The notes: generated by a model from the sequence alone, not told the origin. Shown: positions 26,827 to 36,450, numbered from the stretch's first letter. The stretch is 64,000 nt of DNA from Bacteroidales bacterium (GCA_017471025.1 JAFUWX010000001.1:1-64000); one strand, 5' to 3'. Program-made: numbers and translations.

Positions 26827-28203
26827 CTATCGCAGCCGCAGGATGGCGCGGCGGTAGGTGAAGGTCAGCGAGAGGGTGCGGGCGAGCAGATGGGCCAGGT
26901 AGGCCAGCATCAGCAGATGGATGGCCCGGATGGCGGTATCCAGGCTGGCCGGATCCGGGTCGATCCGCGCAGGGATGCCCAGCAGCGCCCGGCCGGCGAA
27001 CCAGAGGGCAAAGAAGGCGACCGCGGCCCAGATGGCGGAATCCCGCACGGCTCGCGTGGCCGTAGCGCCCAGGTAAATCCCGTCCCAGGTAAAGGCCGGA
27101 CAACCGACAAGCGGCATCAGCACCAGCCAGATGACGAAATGATGGCAGAGCCCGGCCACTTGCGGGTCCCCTGTCATCAGCCGGAACAACGGACCGGCCG
27201 CCACGCCGTTAATCAGCACGAAGAACATCCCGATGCCCATGCTCCAGGCGAAGGTATGCCGGACCGTGCGGCGGACCTGCGCCATATCCTCCTGCCCGAT
27301 GTATTTCCCGGTGAGCGCCTCGCCAGCATAGGCGAATCCGTCGGTAAAGTACGAGAAGAACAGCATCAGCTTCATCAGGATGGCCGACGAGGCCAGCAGC
27401 AGGTCGCCATAGCGGGCGGATATCAGGGTAAATCCGATATAAACACCTATAAAACAGACACTTCTGATGAATAAATCGGCATTCAGCCGAAAGAATCTTC
27501 GCATGCCGCCGCCCCGGAAAGCGGCCCGTGCGTCCGCGTAGGCATAGCCCTGGAAGACCCTCTGGCGGTATTTCGCCGCCAGCACCCCGAGACAGAAAGC
27601 CAGGCCGAGATATTGCGCCAGCACGGTACCCACGGCGATGCCGGAAAAGCCCAGGGGCGTATAGAAGGCCAGCAGGACGCTGCCGAGGATGTTGCCGAGG
27701 TTGACAATGAGGTCGGCGACCATCGGGCTCACCGTATCCTGCATACCGATAAACCAGCCCCGCAGGGCCATCAGGCTGAGGGTAGCCGGCGCGGCCCAGA
27801 TGCGGATAAAGAAATAGCGGCGGGCCAGGGCCTCTACCTGCGGCGAACAATCGACCACCAGGAAAACCAGGGAAAAGAACAGCCCCTGGAGCAGAATCAG
27901 GACGGCCGCCGCCAGCAGGGCGATGCCGCACGCACGCACCAGCGTATCGGCGGCTTCCCGCATATTGCCCCGGCCGTATGCCTGGGCCGTCATGCCGCCC
28001 GTGCCGGCCCGCAGGAAGGAAAAGTTCCAGTACAGCAGGTCGAACAGCATGCTGCCGATGGTGATGCCCCCGATCAGCGCGGCGCTTTCCCCGCTGAGGT
28101 GGCCGGCCACGGCGATATCCGCCATGCCCACCAGCGGCACGGTGATGTTGGCCAGGATACTGGGAATAGCCAGGCGAAGAATCTGCCGGTCGATCGCTTT
28201 CAT
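26827..28203 (-). CDS. MATE family efflux transporter
   Basis: A 458-aa polytopic inner membrane protein with twelve predicted helices in two homologous halves. The N-terminal half carries LRLAIPSILANITVPLVGMADIAVAG, the hallmark first helix of the DinF-like MATE subgroup. MATE proteins export cationic or other small molecules using H+ or Na+ gradients. Its start codon overlaps the rsgA stop by 4 bp, so translation is coupled and it is the last gene of the run that begins with the GH13 gene. The substrate is unknown. Confidence 0.93.
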   Translation of the reverse strand: MKAIDRQILRLAIPSILANITVPLVGMADIAVAGHLSGESAALIGGITIGSMLFDLLYWNFSFLRAGTGGMTAQAYGRGNMREAADTLVRACGIALLAAAVLILLQGLFFSLVFLVVDCSPQVEALARRYFFIRIWAAPATLSLMALRGWFIGMQDTVSPMVADLIVNLGNILGSVLLAFYTPLGFSGIAVGTVLAQYLGLAFCLGVLAAKYRQRVFQGYAYADARAAFRGGGMRRFFRLNADLFIRSVCFIGVYIGFTLISARYGDLLLASSAILMKLMLFFSYFTDGFAYAGEALTGKYIGQEDMAQVRRTVRHTFAWSMGIGMFFVLINGVAAGPLFRLMTGDPQVAGLCHHFVIWLVLMPLVGCPAFTWDGIYLGATATRAVRDSAIWAAVAFFALWFAGRALLGIPARIDPDPASLDTAIRAIHLLMLAYLAHLLARTLSLTFTYRRAILRLR

Positions 28204-29150
28204 CCCTGACGGAATTTGCCGTCATCCTCGAGCATGCCGAGGTAGGAATTGTAGCGTTCGGGACTGATCCGGCCCTCCTCCACCGCCTGTTTGACGGCGC
28301 AGCCCGGCTCATGCGTATGGGTGCAGGGCGCGAAGCGGCAGTCGTCCGCCACGCGGAGCATTTCCGGGAAATACTTGGCGATTTCATCCTTTTCCAAATC
28401 GACCAGGCCGAATCCGCGCAGCCCGGGCGTATCGATGATGAAACCGCCCGTCTGCACCCGGTACATCTCATAGAGGGACGTCGTGTGGCGGCCCTGCAGA
28501 TGCGCCAGGGAAATATCCCCCACCTTCGGCTGCAAGTGAGGGTCGATGGCCCGGATCAGGCTGGATTTCCCGACGCCGGATTCCCCGGAAAACAGGCAGA
28601 CCGCGCCTTTGCAGTCTTCCCGCAAGGCGTCGATCCCCTCCCCTGTCTTTACGCTGGTCTCCAGGACCCGGTATCCGGCCCCTTCATAGATACGGTGGAA
28701 GTCGGCCAGGTACTCCTGCGCCTCCTCGCGATACAGATCGACTTTGTTCAGGACGATGGTGGCCGGGACGCCATAGACCTCGCACGTAACCAGCAGACGG
28801 TCCAGAAAAGGCAGCTTAACCTCCGGAAAGAACAGGGTGACAACGAGATAGGCCTTGTCCAGATTGGCCGCAATGACATGCGACTGCCGGGAAAGGTTGG
28901 TGGATTTGCGGATGATGTAATTCCGCCGGTCCAGCACCCGGGAAATGGTGGCCGGATGCTGCTCGTCCACCGGGCCGTCCGCCGTGTATTCCACCCGGTC
29001 GCCGACGGCTACGGGATTGGTCGAGCCGCCTTCTTTCAGGCGGATACGGCCTTTGAGGACAGCCGGGAAGGGTTCCCACGCCGGCAGGGCGGACAGCAAA
29101 TAATGACTGCCCGCATTCTTGACTACTGTTGCAGTTCCGGTACTCAGCAA
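28200..29150 (-). CDS. rsgA: Ribosome small subunit-dependent GTPase A
   Basis: A 316-aa circularly permuted GTPase that checks maturation of the 30S subunit. An N-terminal OB fold is followed by the permuted G motifs: G4 NKVD, then G1 GESGVGKSS and G3 DTPGLRG. The C-terminal zinc finger is complete (CRFAPCTHTHEPGC). The gene starts 19 bp after a small lipoprotein gene and overlaps the MATE gene. The placement of this housekeeping factor behind starch-degrading enzymes is noteworthy and suggests read-through transcription. Confidence 0.96.
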   Translation of the reverse strand: MLSTGTATVVKNAGSHYLLSALPAWEPFPAVLKGRIRLKEGGSTNPVAVGDRVEYTADGPVDEQHPATISRVLDRRNYIIRKSTNLSRQSHVIAANLDKAYLVVTLFFPEVKLPFLDRLLVTCEVYGVPATIVLNKVDLYREEAQEYLADFHRIYEGAGYRVLETSVKTGEGIDALREDCKGAVCLFSGESGVGKSSLIRAIDPHLQPKVGDISLAHLQGRHTTSLYEMYRVQTGGFIIDTPGLRGFGLVDLEKDEIAKYFPEMLRVADDCRFAPCTHTHEPGCAVKQAVEEGRISPERYNSYLGMLEDDGKFRQG

Positions 29151-29169
29151 TGCAGAAAAGGTTTAAGTC

Positions 29170-29709
29170 TTATCCTATCGCCTGTTTGGGCGGATTCTCG
29201 GGCAGGGGTTCATCCTGCACGACGATATCGATGGACGCATCGCCGTACCAGTCCTTGTTGTGCCAATAGAAATGGCGCTCGGCACGGGCGTCCCGGGCGG
29301 GGTCGTAGAAATTGGAAACCATCACGGTGTAAGTGCGGTCGCCCAGGACCAGCGAAACCGCCTGCGCCTCCATCTCCTGAGAGCCGTCCAGCTGCCCGAA
29401 AGTCAGGGAAGACCGGATGTTCTCATGGTTATACACGCTGCGCAGACAGGGTCCGTCGCCCGCGGCGTCCAGCGGGTAGCTTTCTTCCTGATAGACGACG
29501 CTGATGTCCTCCGGAGCGAAACTGTCCGCCACGGCCGGATCGAGCAGGTTGTTCCCCTGCGCGTCGCTCACCGTGAAATTCAGCTCGATCGGCAACGGCC
29601 CCAGGGCCGGAAGCACATCCTTGTCGGCACGACGAAGACTGCAGCCGGCAGTCAGCAGGACTACCGGCAGCAGCAGGCATATCTTACACTTGTCAAACAC
29701 GTCTTTCAT
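29170..29709 (-). CDS. Small lipoprotein of unknown function
   Basis: A 179-aa lipoprotein; the ATG at 29709 is preferred to an earlier in-frame codon because it starts the signal peptide with lipobox LTAGC (Cys23). The mature protein is beta-rich (LPIELNFTVSDAQGNNLLDP) and resembles the many short envelope lipoproteins of Bacteroidota, but I do not recognise a named family. It lies between GH97 (54 bp gap) and rsgA (19 bp gap) on the same strand. Co-transcription with the starch enzymes is likely but a functional link is not shown. Confidence 0.75.
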   Translation of the reverse strand: MKDVFDKCKICLLLPVVLLTAGCSLRRADKDVLPALGPLPIELNFTVSDAQGNNLLDPAVADSFAPEDISVVYQEESYPLDAAGDGPCLRSVYNHENIRSSLTFGQLDGSQEMEAQAVSLVLGDRTYTVMVSNFYDPARDARAERHFYWHNKDWYGDASIDIVVQDEPLPENPPKQAIG

Positions 29710-29763
29710 GCATAAACGCAGTTCCAAGATGCAAAAGCCCCGGAAAACGTTGCACAAGACGGC

Positions 29764-32040
29764 TTATTTTTCCTTGAGGGAAATCGCGAATCCGCCGCTA
29801 CGGGCCAGCTTCATCGTCAGGCTGTCCGCAGCCGTCAGGTCCACCTTCCGGATGACATAGGCCTTGGGATTGCTCTCGTAGTCGGCATCCGGGGCGTCCT
29901 CGTAAATGGTTGCCTCATAAGTCTTTCCGGGAGCGAGGAAGTCCAGCGCGAAGCTCAGTTCGCGGGCCTGCTCGTCGGTCACGCCGCCGATAAACCAGAC
30001 ATCCTTGTCGCCGGCGCAGAACTGCGTCGCTGCGTTGCGGTAGCCTTTCCGGGCATCGGGCAGCTTCGCCGTGCCCTCGGAAGCGAGGTTCAGCGTGCTC
30101 TTCTTGGCCTGACGGGCAATCACGATATAGTCGCCGGGCTCGGCGAGGAGGTATTCGCTGCGTTCCCAATCGACGGCCACATCCTTAATGAACTGGAAGG
30201 CGTCCATGTACTTGGCATAATTCTCAGGCAGGTCGGCCGCCATCTGCAGCGGGGAATACATCGTCACATACAGGGCCAGCTGCTTGGCGATGGTGGACCA
30301 CATGTGGGCGGTATTGCCCGGGGCGGTCACGCTCAGGTCGGTCTCCAGGATGCCCGGCGTATAGTCCATCGGGCCGCCTTGCAGACGGGTGAAGGGCAGG
30401 ACCGTCACATGGATCGGTTCGATATCCTTCTGGAACTCCGTACCCATGGCGGACTCGTTGCCGATCATGTTGGGCCAGGTGCGGCACAGACCGGTCGGGC
30501 GGACCGCTTCGTGGGCATTCACCATGATATGATGGCGGGCCGCCTCACGGATGACATGGTTGTAATGGTTGATGGTCTCCTGGCTGTAATGATGCAGGCC
30601 GCGCGGCACGATATCGCCCACATAACCGGTCTTGACGGCATCATAGCCATAATGGTTCATCAGGTCGAAGGCCGCTTCAAGATGGCGGTCATAGTTCCAG
30701 ATGGACGCGGAGGTCTCGTGGTGCATGATCAGGCGGATTCCCTTGCTGTGGGCATAGCGGTTCAGCGCCTCGATGTCGAAGTCGGGATAAGGCGTCACGA
30801 AGTCGAAGACATATTCCTTCTGCTGGCCGAACCATTCTTCCCAGCCTTCGTTCCAGCCTTCGATCAGCAGGCCGTCGAAGCCATGCTCGGCGGCGAAGTC
30901 GATGTAACGGCGGACGTTTTCGTTGTTGGCGCCATGCCGGCCATGTGGTTTGGCGTCGCTGTAGTCGGTCTCGCCCAGCCGGATGGTCGGGAAGTCGTCC
31001 GTATAGGACCAGGCGCTCTTGCCGGTAATCATCTCCCACCAGACACCCATGTACTTGGTCGGGTGGATCCAGGAGGTATCTTCAATCTTGCAAGGCTCAT
31101 TCAGGTTGAGAATCAGCCTGGAAGCCAAGATTTTACGGGCGTCGTCCACCACCTGCACGGTACGCCAGGGGGTCTGGAACGGGGTCATGACCGCACCCCG
31201 GTTGCCCTGGGCGTCGGGAGTCAGTTCCACCCGGAAGGTCATGGTGACCAGGTCGAGGTCCAGGTTGGCAGTCGGGAAATCGACCACGGCGGCTTCATGG
31301 ATATTGATATAGAGCCCTTCGTCTGTCTTCATCTGCAAGGCCGTCTGCACGCCGGTGCGGGAGAAGACCGTCTGGGAAGCGTTCCACAGGCTGCGGCCTT
31401 CGATTTTCGCCGGGATTTCACTCAGGCGGCTGTCGGTATATTCATACTCCTGGGTATCGTAGTCTCCCGGAATCCAGAGGGCGCGGTGGTCGCCCGTCAT
31501 CGCGAATTCCGTACACTCGCGGGTGATGACGAAATGGCGGAAATCCCACTGTGCAGGGAAGGCGTAGCGGAAGGCCAGGCCGTCGTCATAGAGCCGGAAT
31601 ATCACGTCCATGAGGCGTCCTGTCGCCGACTGCTTCAGATGGACCGTCAATTCGTTGTAATGGTTGCGGATGTGGGCTTCTTCGCCCCAGACGGGATCCC
31701 AAGTCTCGTCCTTGGCGTCAGTGTCCGTTCCGACGAGCTCGAACCCGTCATACAGGCTGACCGGATGCTCATACATCCAGCCCTGCTTGCTGCGGAAATT
31801 ATCGTCGGCATGGATCTGCGCGCCGCGGAGTTCAAAACCCATCCGGCTGGGCAGCACGACGGCGTTGCCGTCTTTCTCCAGGGAATAGGTCGGAGCGCCG
31901 TTTTGCGCCAGACCGACAGTCAGTTCCAAACTGCCGTCCGGACTTTTCAGCGTCTGAAGGTCGGAGAGTTCCTGCGGGGCAGGTTGTGCACATGCACATA
32001 GCAATGCGGTCAAAGCCGCAAACAAGAAAGTTTTTTTCAT
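29764..32040 (-). CDS. Glycoside hydrolase family 97 alpha-glucosidase, SusB-like
   Basis: A 758-aa enzyme with signal peptide or lipobox (LCAC, Cys15-17 region), so it is periplasmic or envelope-bound. A beta-sandwich N-terminal domain is followed by a TIM barrel. The key acids are E442 (in HHETSA), E511 (NAHEAVRP), E529 (GNES) and E535 (GTEF). As I recall, SusB of Bacteroides thetaiotaomicron uses E439, E508, E526 and E532, which gives the same spacing. A Glu in the HHE motif, rather than the Asp nucleophile of the retaining branch, indicates an inverting alpha-glucosidase. The gene is 9 bp after the GH13 gene: together they would cut starch oligosaccharides to glucose. There is no SusC/D beside them. 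Confidence 0.93.
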   Translation of the reverse strand: MKKTFLFAALTALLCACAQPAPQELSDLQTLKSPDGSLELTVGLAQNGAPTYSLEKDGNAVVLPSRMGFELRGAQIHADDNFRSKQGWMYEHPVSLYDGFELVGTDTDAKDETWDPVWGEEAHIRNHYNELTVHLKQSATGRLMDVIFRLYDDGLAFRYAFPAQWDFRHFVITRECTEFAMTGDHRALWIPGDYDTQEYEYTDSRLSEIPAKIEGRSLWNASQTVFSRTGVQTALQMKTDEGLYINIHEAAVVDFPTANLDLDLVTMTFRVELTPDAQGNRGAVMTPFQTPWRTVQVVDDARKILASRLILNLNEPCKIEDTSWIHPTKYMGVWWEMITGKSAWSYTDDFPTIRLGETDYSDAKPHGRHGANNENVRRYIDFAAEHGFDGLLIEGWNEGWEEWFGQQKEYVFDFVTPYPDFDIEALNRYAHSKGIRLIMHHETSASIWNYDRHLEAAFDLMNHYGYDAVKTGYVGDIVPRGLHHYSQETINHYNHVIREAARHHIMVNAHEAVRPTGLCRTWPNMIGNESAMGTEFQKDIEPIHVTVLPFTRLQGGPMDYTPGILETDLSVTAPGNTAHMWSTIAKQLALYVTMYSPLQMAADLPENYAKYMDAFQFIKDVAVDWERSEYLLAEPGDYIVIARQAKKSTLNLASEGTAKLPDARKGYRNAATQFCAGDKDVWFIGGVTDEQARELSFALDFLAPGKTYEATIYEDAPDADYESNPKAYVIRKVDLTAADSLTMKLARSGGFAISLKEK

Positions 32041-32049
32041 ATTTTGAGA

Positions 32050-33954
32050 TTATCTTTTGAATTCGACGACGGTGGCGGTCATGGCCGGGACGACGGTTTG
32101 GGCGGAGAGGGTCACGGGGCTGCCGGAAAGGACGTCCGTACCGGTGACTTCGGCCGGCACCAGCTCGGCATAATGCGCCCAGGGCACAGTCACTGCCTGG
32201 TTCGTATTGTTGATAAAGACGAACACGGCATCCGTTTCATTGTAACGGAAGTAGGCATAGGTATTGTCGCGGGTCAGGAAGTGGAGGGTCTTCCCGCTGT
32301 GGATCACTTCTTTATCTTTGCGCCAGTTGAACAGGCGCGCCGTGTAGTCGTGCAGGTCTGCGGCGCAGCTGTAATCGGCCGTCGCCGTCTTGCCGGCCGC
32401 CTTGCGTCCTTCTTCGCTGAACAGATCGACCTCGTCTCCGGGCCAGCCGCCCGGGAAATCGATGCGTTTGGCACCGTCGTTCCATTCGCCCGGACGGGCG
32501 GAGAAGAGCATTTCGTCGCCATTGTACAGCTGCGGAATGCCGCGCAGGGTGGCCAGCAGCGTCATCGCGATCTTCATCTTCGCCGGGTCGTGGTTGAAAT
32601 TGTCACCCATGCGGGAATGGTCGTGGTTGGCGAAGAAAATCATCATCTTCGACAGGTCATGATAGACGAAATCATGGGATAGGGCATTATATACGCGGGT
32701 CATGCCATGGTTCCACTGCGGCCGGTCGCCCGCCTCGCAGACGGCGGCCACGATGGCGTCGCACAGGGGGAAGTCCATGATGGAAGGCAGGTGGGAGTCG
32801 TAACCGTCCTTGTTGGGGTTGCCGCCCTGCCAGTAGGCCAGCTGGGCCGGCGATTCGATCCAGCATTCACCCACGATATTGAGCCAGGGATATTCGGCCC
32901 GCACGGCTTCGCACCAGCGGCTGATGGGCTCCTTCTCGTTGTACGGGAAGGTATCCACCCGCAGACCGTCCAGTCCGGCATATTCCACCCACCAGATGGC
33001 CCACTGCTGCAAATACTTGAGCACGAACGGGTTATCGAGGTTCATGTCCGGCATCATCGGGACGAACCAGCCGCTCTCGTGGACATTCAGGTCGTACTTC
33101 GAGGCGTTGGGGTCCACGTTGGTGCTGAACGCGATGTTGGTCTGGGTATAGGTGTCGAACTGATGCACCCAATCGTGGAAAGGCAGGTCCTTCATCCACC
33201 AGTGGAAGGTGCCGCAGTGGTTCGTGACGATATCCATGATGACCTTCAGGTCCTTCGCGTGGGCCTGGGCGACGAATTCGCGGTAGAGCTCGTTGCTGCC
33301 CATGCGCGGATCCACATGGTAGTAGTCGCAGCAGGCATAGCCGTGGTAGGACTCGAAGTCCTGGTCGTCCAGCAGGACCGGCGTAGCCCAGATGGCCGTG
33401 GCGCCGAGGCCCTTGATGTAGTCGAGGTGGTCGATGATGCCCTGGATGTCGCCGCCATGGCGCTCCAGATTGCCTTCGCGATCGACTTTCTGTATCGTTC
33501 CGCCGGCATTGTCATTGGAAGGGTCTCCGTTGGCGAAACGGTCGGGGAAGACGAGGTAGATCATGTCCCGGGTCGTGAAGCTTTCCGTCTGACGGGCCTC
33601 GCGGCTGCGGATTTCGTAGGGATATTTGAATTCGCGGCCGTTTCCCTCGAAGACCAGCCAGTATTCACCCGGGCTGGAGACCTGGAGATCGACGAAGAGG
33701 TAATTCGGGCTTTCCGCCTTGTTGACGCCGGTCACTTTCAGGCCGTTGCCGCCTTCGACCCGGACATCGAAACCAGAAATGCCTTCGCCATATACCATCA
33801 CTTGCAGGGGGGTCTTCATGCCGCTCCACCAGCAGAGCGGTTCGACGCGGGTTACTTCCTGCGGCGTGGCATCCGCCACGGAATCGGGATCGAACGCAGG
33901 ACCGGCACAACCGGCCATCATCAGCATCGCCATTGCAATCAAGGTCTTTTTCAT
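32050..33954 (-). CDS. Glycoside hydrolase family 13 alpha-amylase/neopullulanase, SusA-like
   Basis: A 634-aa lipoprotein (lipobox MAGC, Cys16). An N-terminal beta domain (about 35-120) with starch-related CBM or neopullulanase-type fold precedes the GH13 barrel. The conserved regions are DIVTNH (241-246), GLRVDTF with nucleophile D334, GECW with acid/base E363, and FANHDHSR with D445. A C-terminal beta domain closes the protein. Architecture matches periplasmic neopullulanase or cyclomaltodextrinase of Bacteroidota (SusA). It is first in the unit GH13-GH97-lipoprotein-rsgA-MATE, and a -7 box precedes it. Confidence 0.93.
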   Translation of the reverse strand: MKKTLIAMAMLMMAGCAGPAFDPDSVADATPQEVTRVEPLCWWSGMKTPLQVMVYGEGISGFDVRVEGGNGLKVTGVNKAESPNYLFVDLQVSSPGEYWLVFEGNGREFKYPYEIRSREARQTESFTTRDMIYLVFPDRFANGDPSNDNAGGTIQKVDREGNLERHGGDIQGIIDHLDYIKGLGATAIWATPVLLDDQDFESYHGYACCDYYHVDPRMGSNELYREFVAQAHAKDLKVIMDIVTNHCGTFHWWMKDLPFHDWVHQFDTYTQTNIAFSTNVDPNASKYDLNVHESGWFVPMMPDMNLDNPFVLKYLQQWAIWWVEYAGLDGLRVDTFPYNEKEPISRWCEAVRAEYPWLNIVGECWIESPAQLAYWQGGNPNKDGYDSHLPSIMDFPLCDAIVAAVCEAGDRPQWNHGMTRVYNALSHDFVYHDLSKMMIFFANHDHSRMGDNFNHDPAKMKIAMTLLATLRGIPQLYNGDEMLFSARPGEWNDGAKRIDFPGGWPGDEVDLFSEEGRKAAGKTATADYSCAADLHDYTARLFNWRKDKEVIHSGKTLHFLTRDNTYAYFRYNETDAVFVFINNTNQAVTVPWAHYAELVPAEVTGTDVLSGSPVTLSAQTVVPAMTATVVEFKR

Positions 33955-33993
33955 AACGTTATGTGGTTCTTATTATACACGTGCATAATCCCT

Positions 33994-34001
33994 CAAAGAT
34001 A
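33994..34001 (-). promoter_or_regulatory. -7 box (TATCTTTG) of the GH13 operon
   Basis: The minus-strand TATCTTTG lies 39 bp before the GH13 ATG. A TTTG is present 12 bp upstream, closer than the usual 19-21 bp. Confidence 0.5.
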
Positions 34002-34036
34002 CGATTTATTCGGCAAAAACGCCACACCGGGAAGGA

Positions 34037-34077
34037 TAAATATAAATAAGAATGCCTCCTGGATATATCAGAAGGCA
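34037..34077 (-). terminator. Intrinsic terminator after the U32 gene
   Basis: On the minus strand TGCCTTCTGA (34077-34068) pairs with the TCAGGAGGCA-like arm (34062-34053) with a short loop, followed by a U-rich tract (TTCTTATTTATATTTA). It lies 40 bp after the stop at 34117. Confidence 0.7.
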
Positions 34078-34116
34078 ATTTTATCTTGAAAAAATAGAAT
34101 CGGATTTCGGACGGGT

Positions 34117-35406
34117 TTATCGCTTCTCCACCGTTTCCCACAGGAAAACCTTGTCTCCGCGGCGGAGCTTGGGCCGCTCCGGAGAAACTTTGCCGGGGTT
34201 CAAGACATTGTCCGGTCCCAGGGCGATGGAACAGGGAACACCCTGCGGCGCCTCGGTGACCTGCTGGAACTCCACCCGCATGTCATCCACCCGGAACTCC
34301 AGCACGCCGGTGGTGGGGCCGATCGCCATCAGGACATCACCTGTGTGGAGCGGATGGGCTTCTACCGCGATTTCCGCGACGCCGATCCGGTCGAACCAGT
34401 TGGTCACTTTGCCGCAATAGACCTTGCGGCGGGTCGCCTGGCTGCCATAGACGCTGCTCCATTCCCCGAGTTTCGCGCCCAGGTAATAGCCGTCCCAGAA
34501 GCCCCGGTTGAAGACTTCCGCAAGGGAGGCCTTGAGCGAGGCGGTCAGCTCCGGTGTGTAAGTCCCGTCGCATACGGCGTCCGCCGCCGTCCGGTAGCAC
34601 TGCACCGTCCGCCGGACATATTCCGCCGAACGGGCGCGGCCTTCGATTTTGAACACGCGTACGCCGGCGGCGATGAATTTGTCCATGAATTCAATGGTAC
34701 ACAGGTCTTTAGGCGACATGATGTACTCATTGTCAATCTGGAGCTGATAGCCTGTCTCCAGGTCGGTCACTTCATAGCCCAGGCGGCAGACCTGCATGCA
34801 GGCGCCCCGATTGGCCGAAGCCCCGTAGGCATGGAGGCTGAGGTAGCATTTTCCGGAAATGGCCATGCAGAAGGCGCCGTGGGCGAACATTTCGATGCGG
34901 ACCGGCCGTCCGGAGGGGCCCAGGATGGGCTCCTGCTCGATGCGGCGGTGGATTTCCCCGACCTGGCCGAGGTTCAGTTCGCGGGCCAGGACGACCACGT
35001 CGGCATATTGCGCATAGAAGCGCAGGGCTTCCGCATTGGAGATGCTCAGCTGCGTGGAAATATGGACCTCCATACCGATCTGGCGGCAGTACAGGATGAC
35101 GGCCATGTCGGAGGCGATGACGGCATCCACGCCGGCGGCCCGGGCGGCATCCAGCGCGGCATGGGCGTCGGCGATATCTTCCCCGTACAGGGTGATGTTC
35201 AGCGTCAGATAGGTCCGGACCCCGGCCGCCCGGCAGATGCGGACGATTTCCGGCAGGTCTTCCGGGGTGAAATTATTCGCCGACCGGGAGCGCATATTCA
35301 GGCGTCCGATGCCGAAATAAACCGAATCCGCCCCGCCCTGAATCGCAGCCGCCAGGCATTCGAAATTGCCTGCCGGCGCCATGATTTCCAGTTCTTTCCG
35401 CTGCAT
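34117..35406 (-). CDS. U32 family peptidase-like protein (YhbU/RlhA type)
   Basis: A 429-aa cytoplasmic protein. The ATG at 35406 is preferred to a TTG three codons earlier. The N-terminal LEIMAPAGNFECLAAAIQGGADSVYFG is the hallmark of the U32 family. The Cys cluster FCMAISGKCYL...GACMQVCR is present and in related enzymes binds an iron-sulfur cluster. Members once called collagenases are now known in several cases to work in RNA hydroxylation (RlhA, TrhP) or ubiquinone synthesis; this protein is closest in layout to the RlhA/TrhP type, and a tRNA or rRNA role is more likely than proteolysis. The degenerate repeat lies between it and the prenyl synthetase gene. Confidence 0.85.
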   Translation of the reverse strand: MQRKELEIMAPAGNFECLAAAIQGGADSVYFGIGRLNMRSRSANNFTPEDLPEIVRICRAAGVRTYLTLNITLYGEDIADAHAALDAARAAGVDAVIASDMAVILYCRQIGMEVHISTQLSISNAEALRFYAQYADVVVLARELNLGQVGEIHRRIEQEPILGPSGRPVRIEMFAHGAFCMAISGKCYLSLHAYGASANRGACMQVCRLGYEVTDLETGYQLQIDNEYIMSPKDLCTIEFMDKFIAAGVRVFKIEGRARSAEYVRRTVQCYRTAADAVCDGTYTPELTASLKASLAEVFNRGFWDGYYLGAKLGEWSSVYGSQATRRKVYCGKVTNWFDRIGVAEIAVEAHPLHTGDVLMAIGPTTGVLEFRVDDMRVEFQQVTEAPQGVPCSIALGPDNVLNPGKVSPERPKLRRGDKVFLWETVEKR

Positions 35407-35470
35407 AAAAAACAATTCGGAAATAGAGAAGCTCTGCTTCGTTTCAAACCCGTAGCCGCTGGCTACTTCG
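35407..35470. repeat. Possible degenerate half-copy of the palindromic repeat
   Basis: The plus strand here resembles the reverse complement of the repeats at 7338 and 57858: an AATAGAGAAGCT...GCTTCGTTTCAAA segment is followed by a GTAGCC-gct-GGCTAC palindrome at the place where those copies have GTGGCC...GGCCAC. Only one half is recognisable, and the stop codon of the polyprenyl synthetase gene falls inside it. The similarity is partial, so descent from the same element is uncertain. Confidence 0.35.
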
Positions 35471-36446
35471 AGCGGCCGACGAGTTTCTCCGCGAAGCGGC
35501 GGAGACGCTCCAACCGCAGGCCGCTACAAGCCTTGGCCGCGAAGGAAAGCGCCTTTTCGTTCAGGTGGAGGATCTCATATTTGGCGTCTTCTTCCACGCC
35601 GAGTTCCTGGTAGAGCGCCATGACGGCGCTGATTTTCGCCTGCTTTTCCTCGGGCGTGCCGGCCGGCAGGTCAAAGGCGCGGTCCAGCGCCTCCCGCTGT
35701 GCGGGGTCCGCCTTCTGCCGCGCGTGGACGGCCAGCCAGTTCTGCTTGCCGCAGACGATATCCCCGCCGATCGGCTTGCCGAACACCTGCTCGTCGCCGT
35801 ACTCGTCCAGGTAATCGTCCGTCACCTGGAAAGCCAGACCGAGGTTGTAGCCATATTCATAGAGATTGTCACAGTCCTCCTGGGAGGCGCCGCCCACCAG
35901 GGCGCCCAGCTTGGACGCGCAGGCCAGCAGTACGCCGGTTTTCAGCCCGATCATCTCCATATACTCCTCCCGCGTGACATCGCGGCGGCGCTCAAACTCC
36001 ACATCGTACTGCTGGCCTTCCATCACCTGGGCGGCCGTATTGCAGAACATTTCCAGGCCCTCGCGCAGCACGCCCGCCGGCAGGGAGGCCATGCGGCGGA
36101 AACTGTCCACGAACATCGCGTCGCCCGAAAGGATGGCCGTATTCAGGTCCCACTTCTTCCAGACCGTCGGCACGCCCCGGCGCAGGTCGGAGCGGTCCAT
36201 CACGTCGTCATGGATGAGCGTGTAGTTGTGGAAAACCTCCAGGGCAGCGGCGGGCTGCAGGATGTCATCGGTCAGGCTGTCCTGATACAGGGAATAGGTC
36301 AGCAGCGCCAGGCGGGGGCGCAGACGCTTACCGCCGATGGCGATCATATAGCGAAGCGGGTCGTACAAGCCCGCAGGCTCATGGGTAAACTCAAGACTGT
36401 CAAATAGTTGAGTCAACGCTTCGTTGAGTCTGGCTTTAGGGATCAT
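35463..36446 (-). CDS. Polyprenyl synthetase (trans-isoprenyl diphosphate synthase)
   Basis: A 327-aa enzyme that condenses isopentenyl diphosphate with allylic diphosphates. The first aspartate-rich motif is DDVMD (80-84, following TLIH) and the second is DDYLD (210-214). The segment GGKRLRPRL at about 38-46 binds IPP. Tyr75 and Thr76 sit five and four residues before the first motif, as in short-chain (C15/C20) synthases, but the product length cannot be set from this alone. It begins 4 bp after the DUF2723 gene, so the two are co-transcribed; lipid carriers for glycosylation would link their roles. Confidence 0.92.
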   Translation of the reverse strand: MIPKARLNEALTQLFDSLEFTHEPAGLYDPLRYMIAIGGKRLRPRLALLTYSLYQDSLTDDILQPAAALEVFHNYTLIHDDVMDRSDLRRGVPTVWKKWDLNTAILSGDAMFVDSFRRMASLPAGVLREGLEMFCNTAAQVMEGQQYDVEFERRRDVTREEYMEMIGLKTGVLLACASKLGALVGGASQEDCDNLYEYGYNLGLAFQVTDDYLDEYGDEQVFGKPIGGDIVCGKQNWLAVHARQKADPAQREALDRAFDLPAGTPEEKQAKISAVMALYQELGVEEDAKYEILHLNEKALSFAAKACSGLRLERLRRFAEKLVGRSK

Positions 36447-36450
36447 GGTG

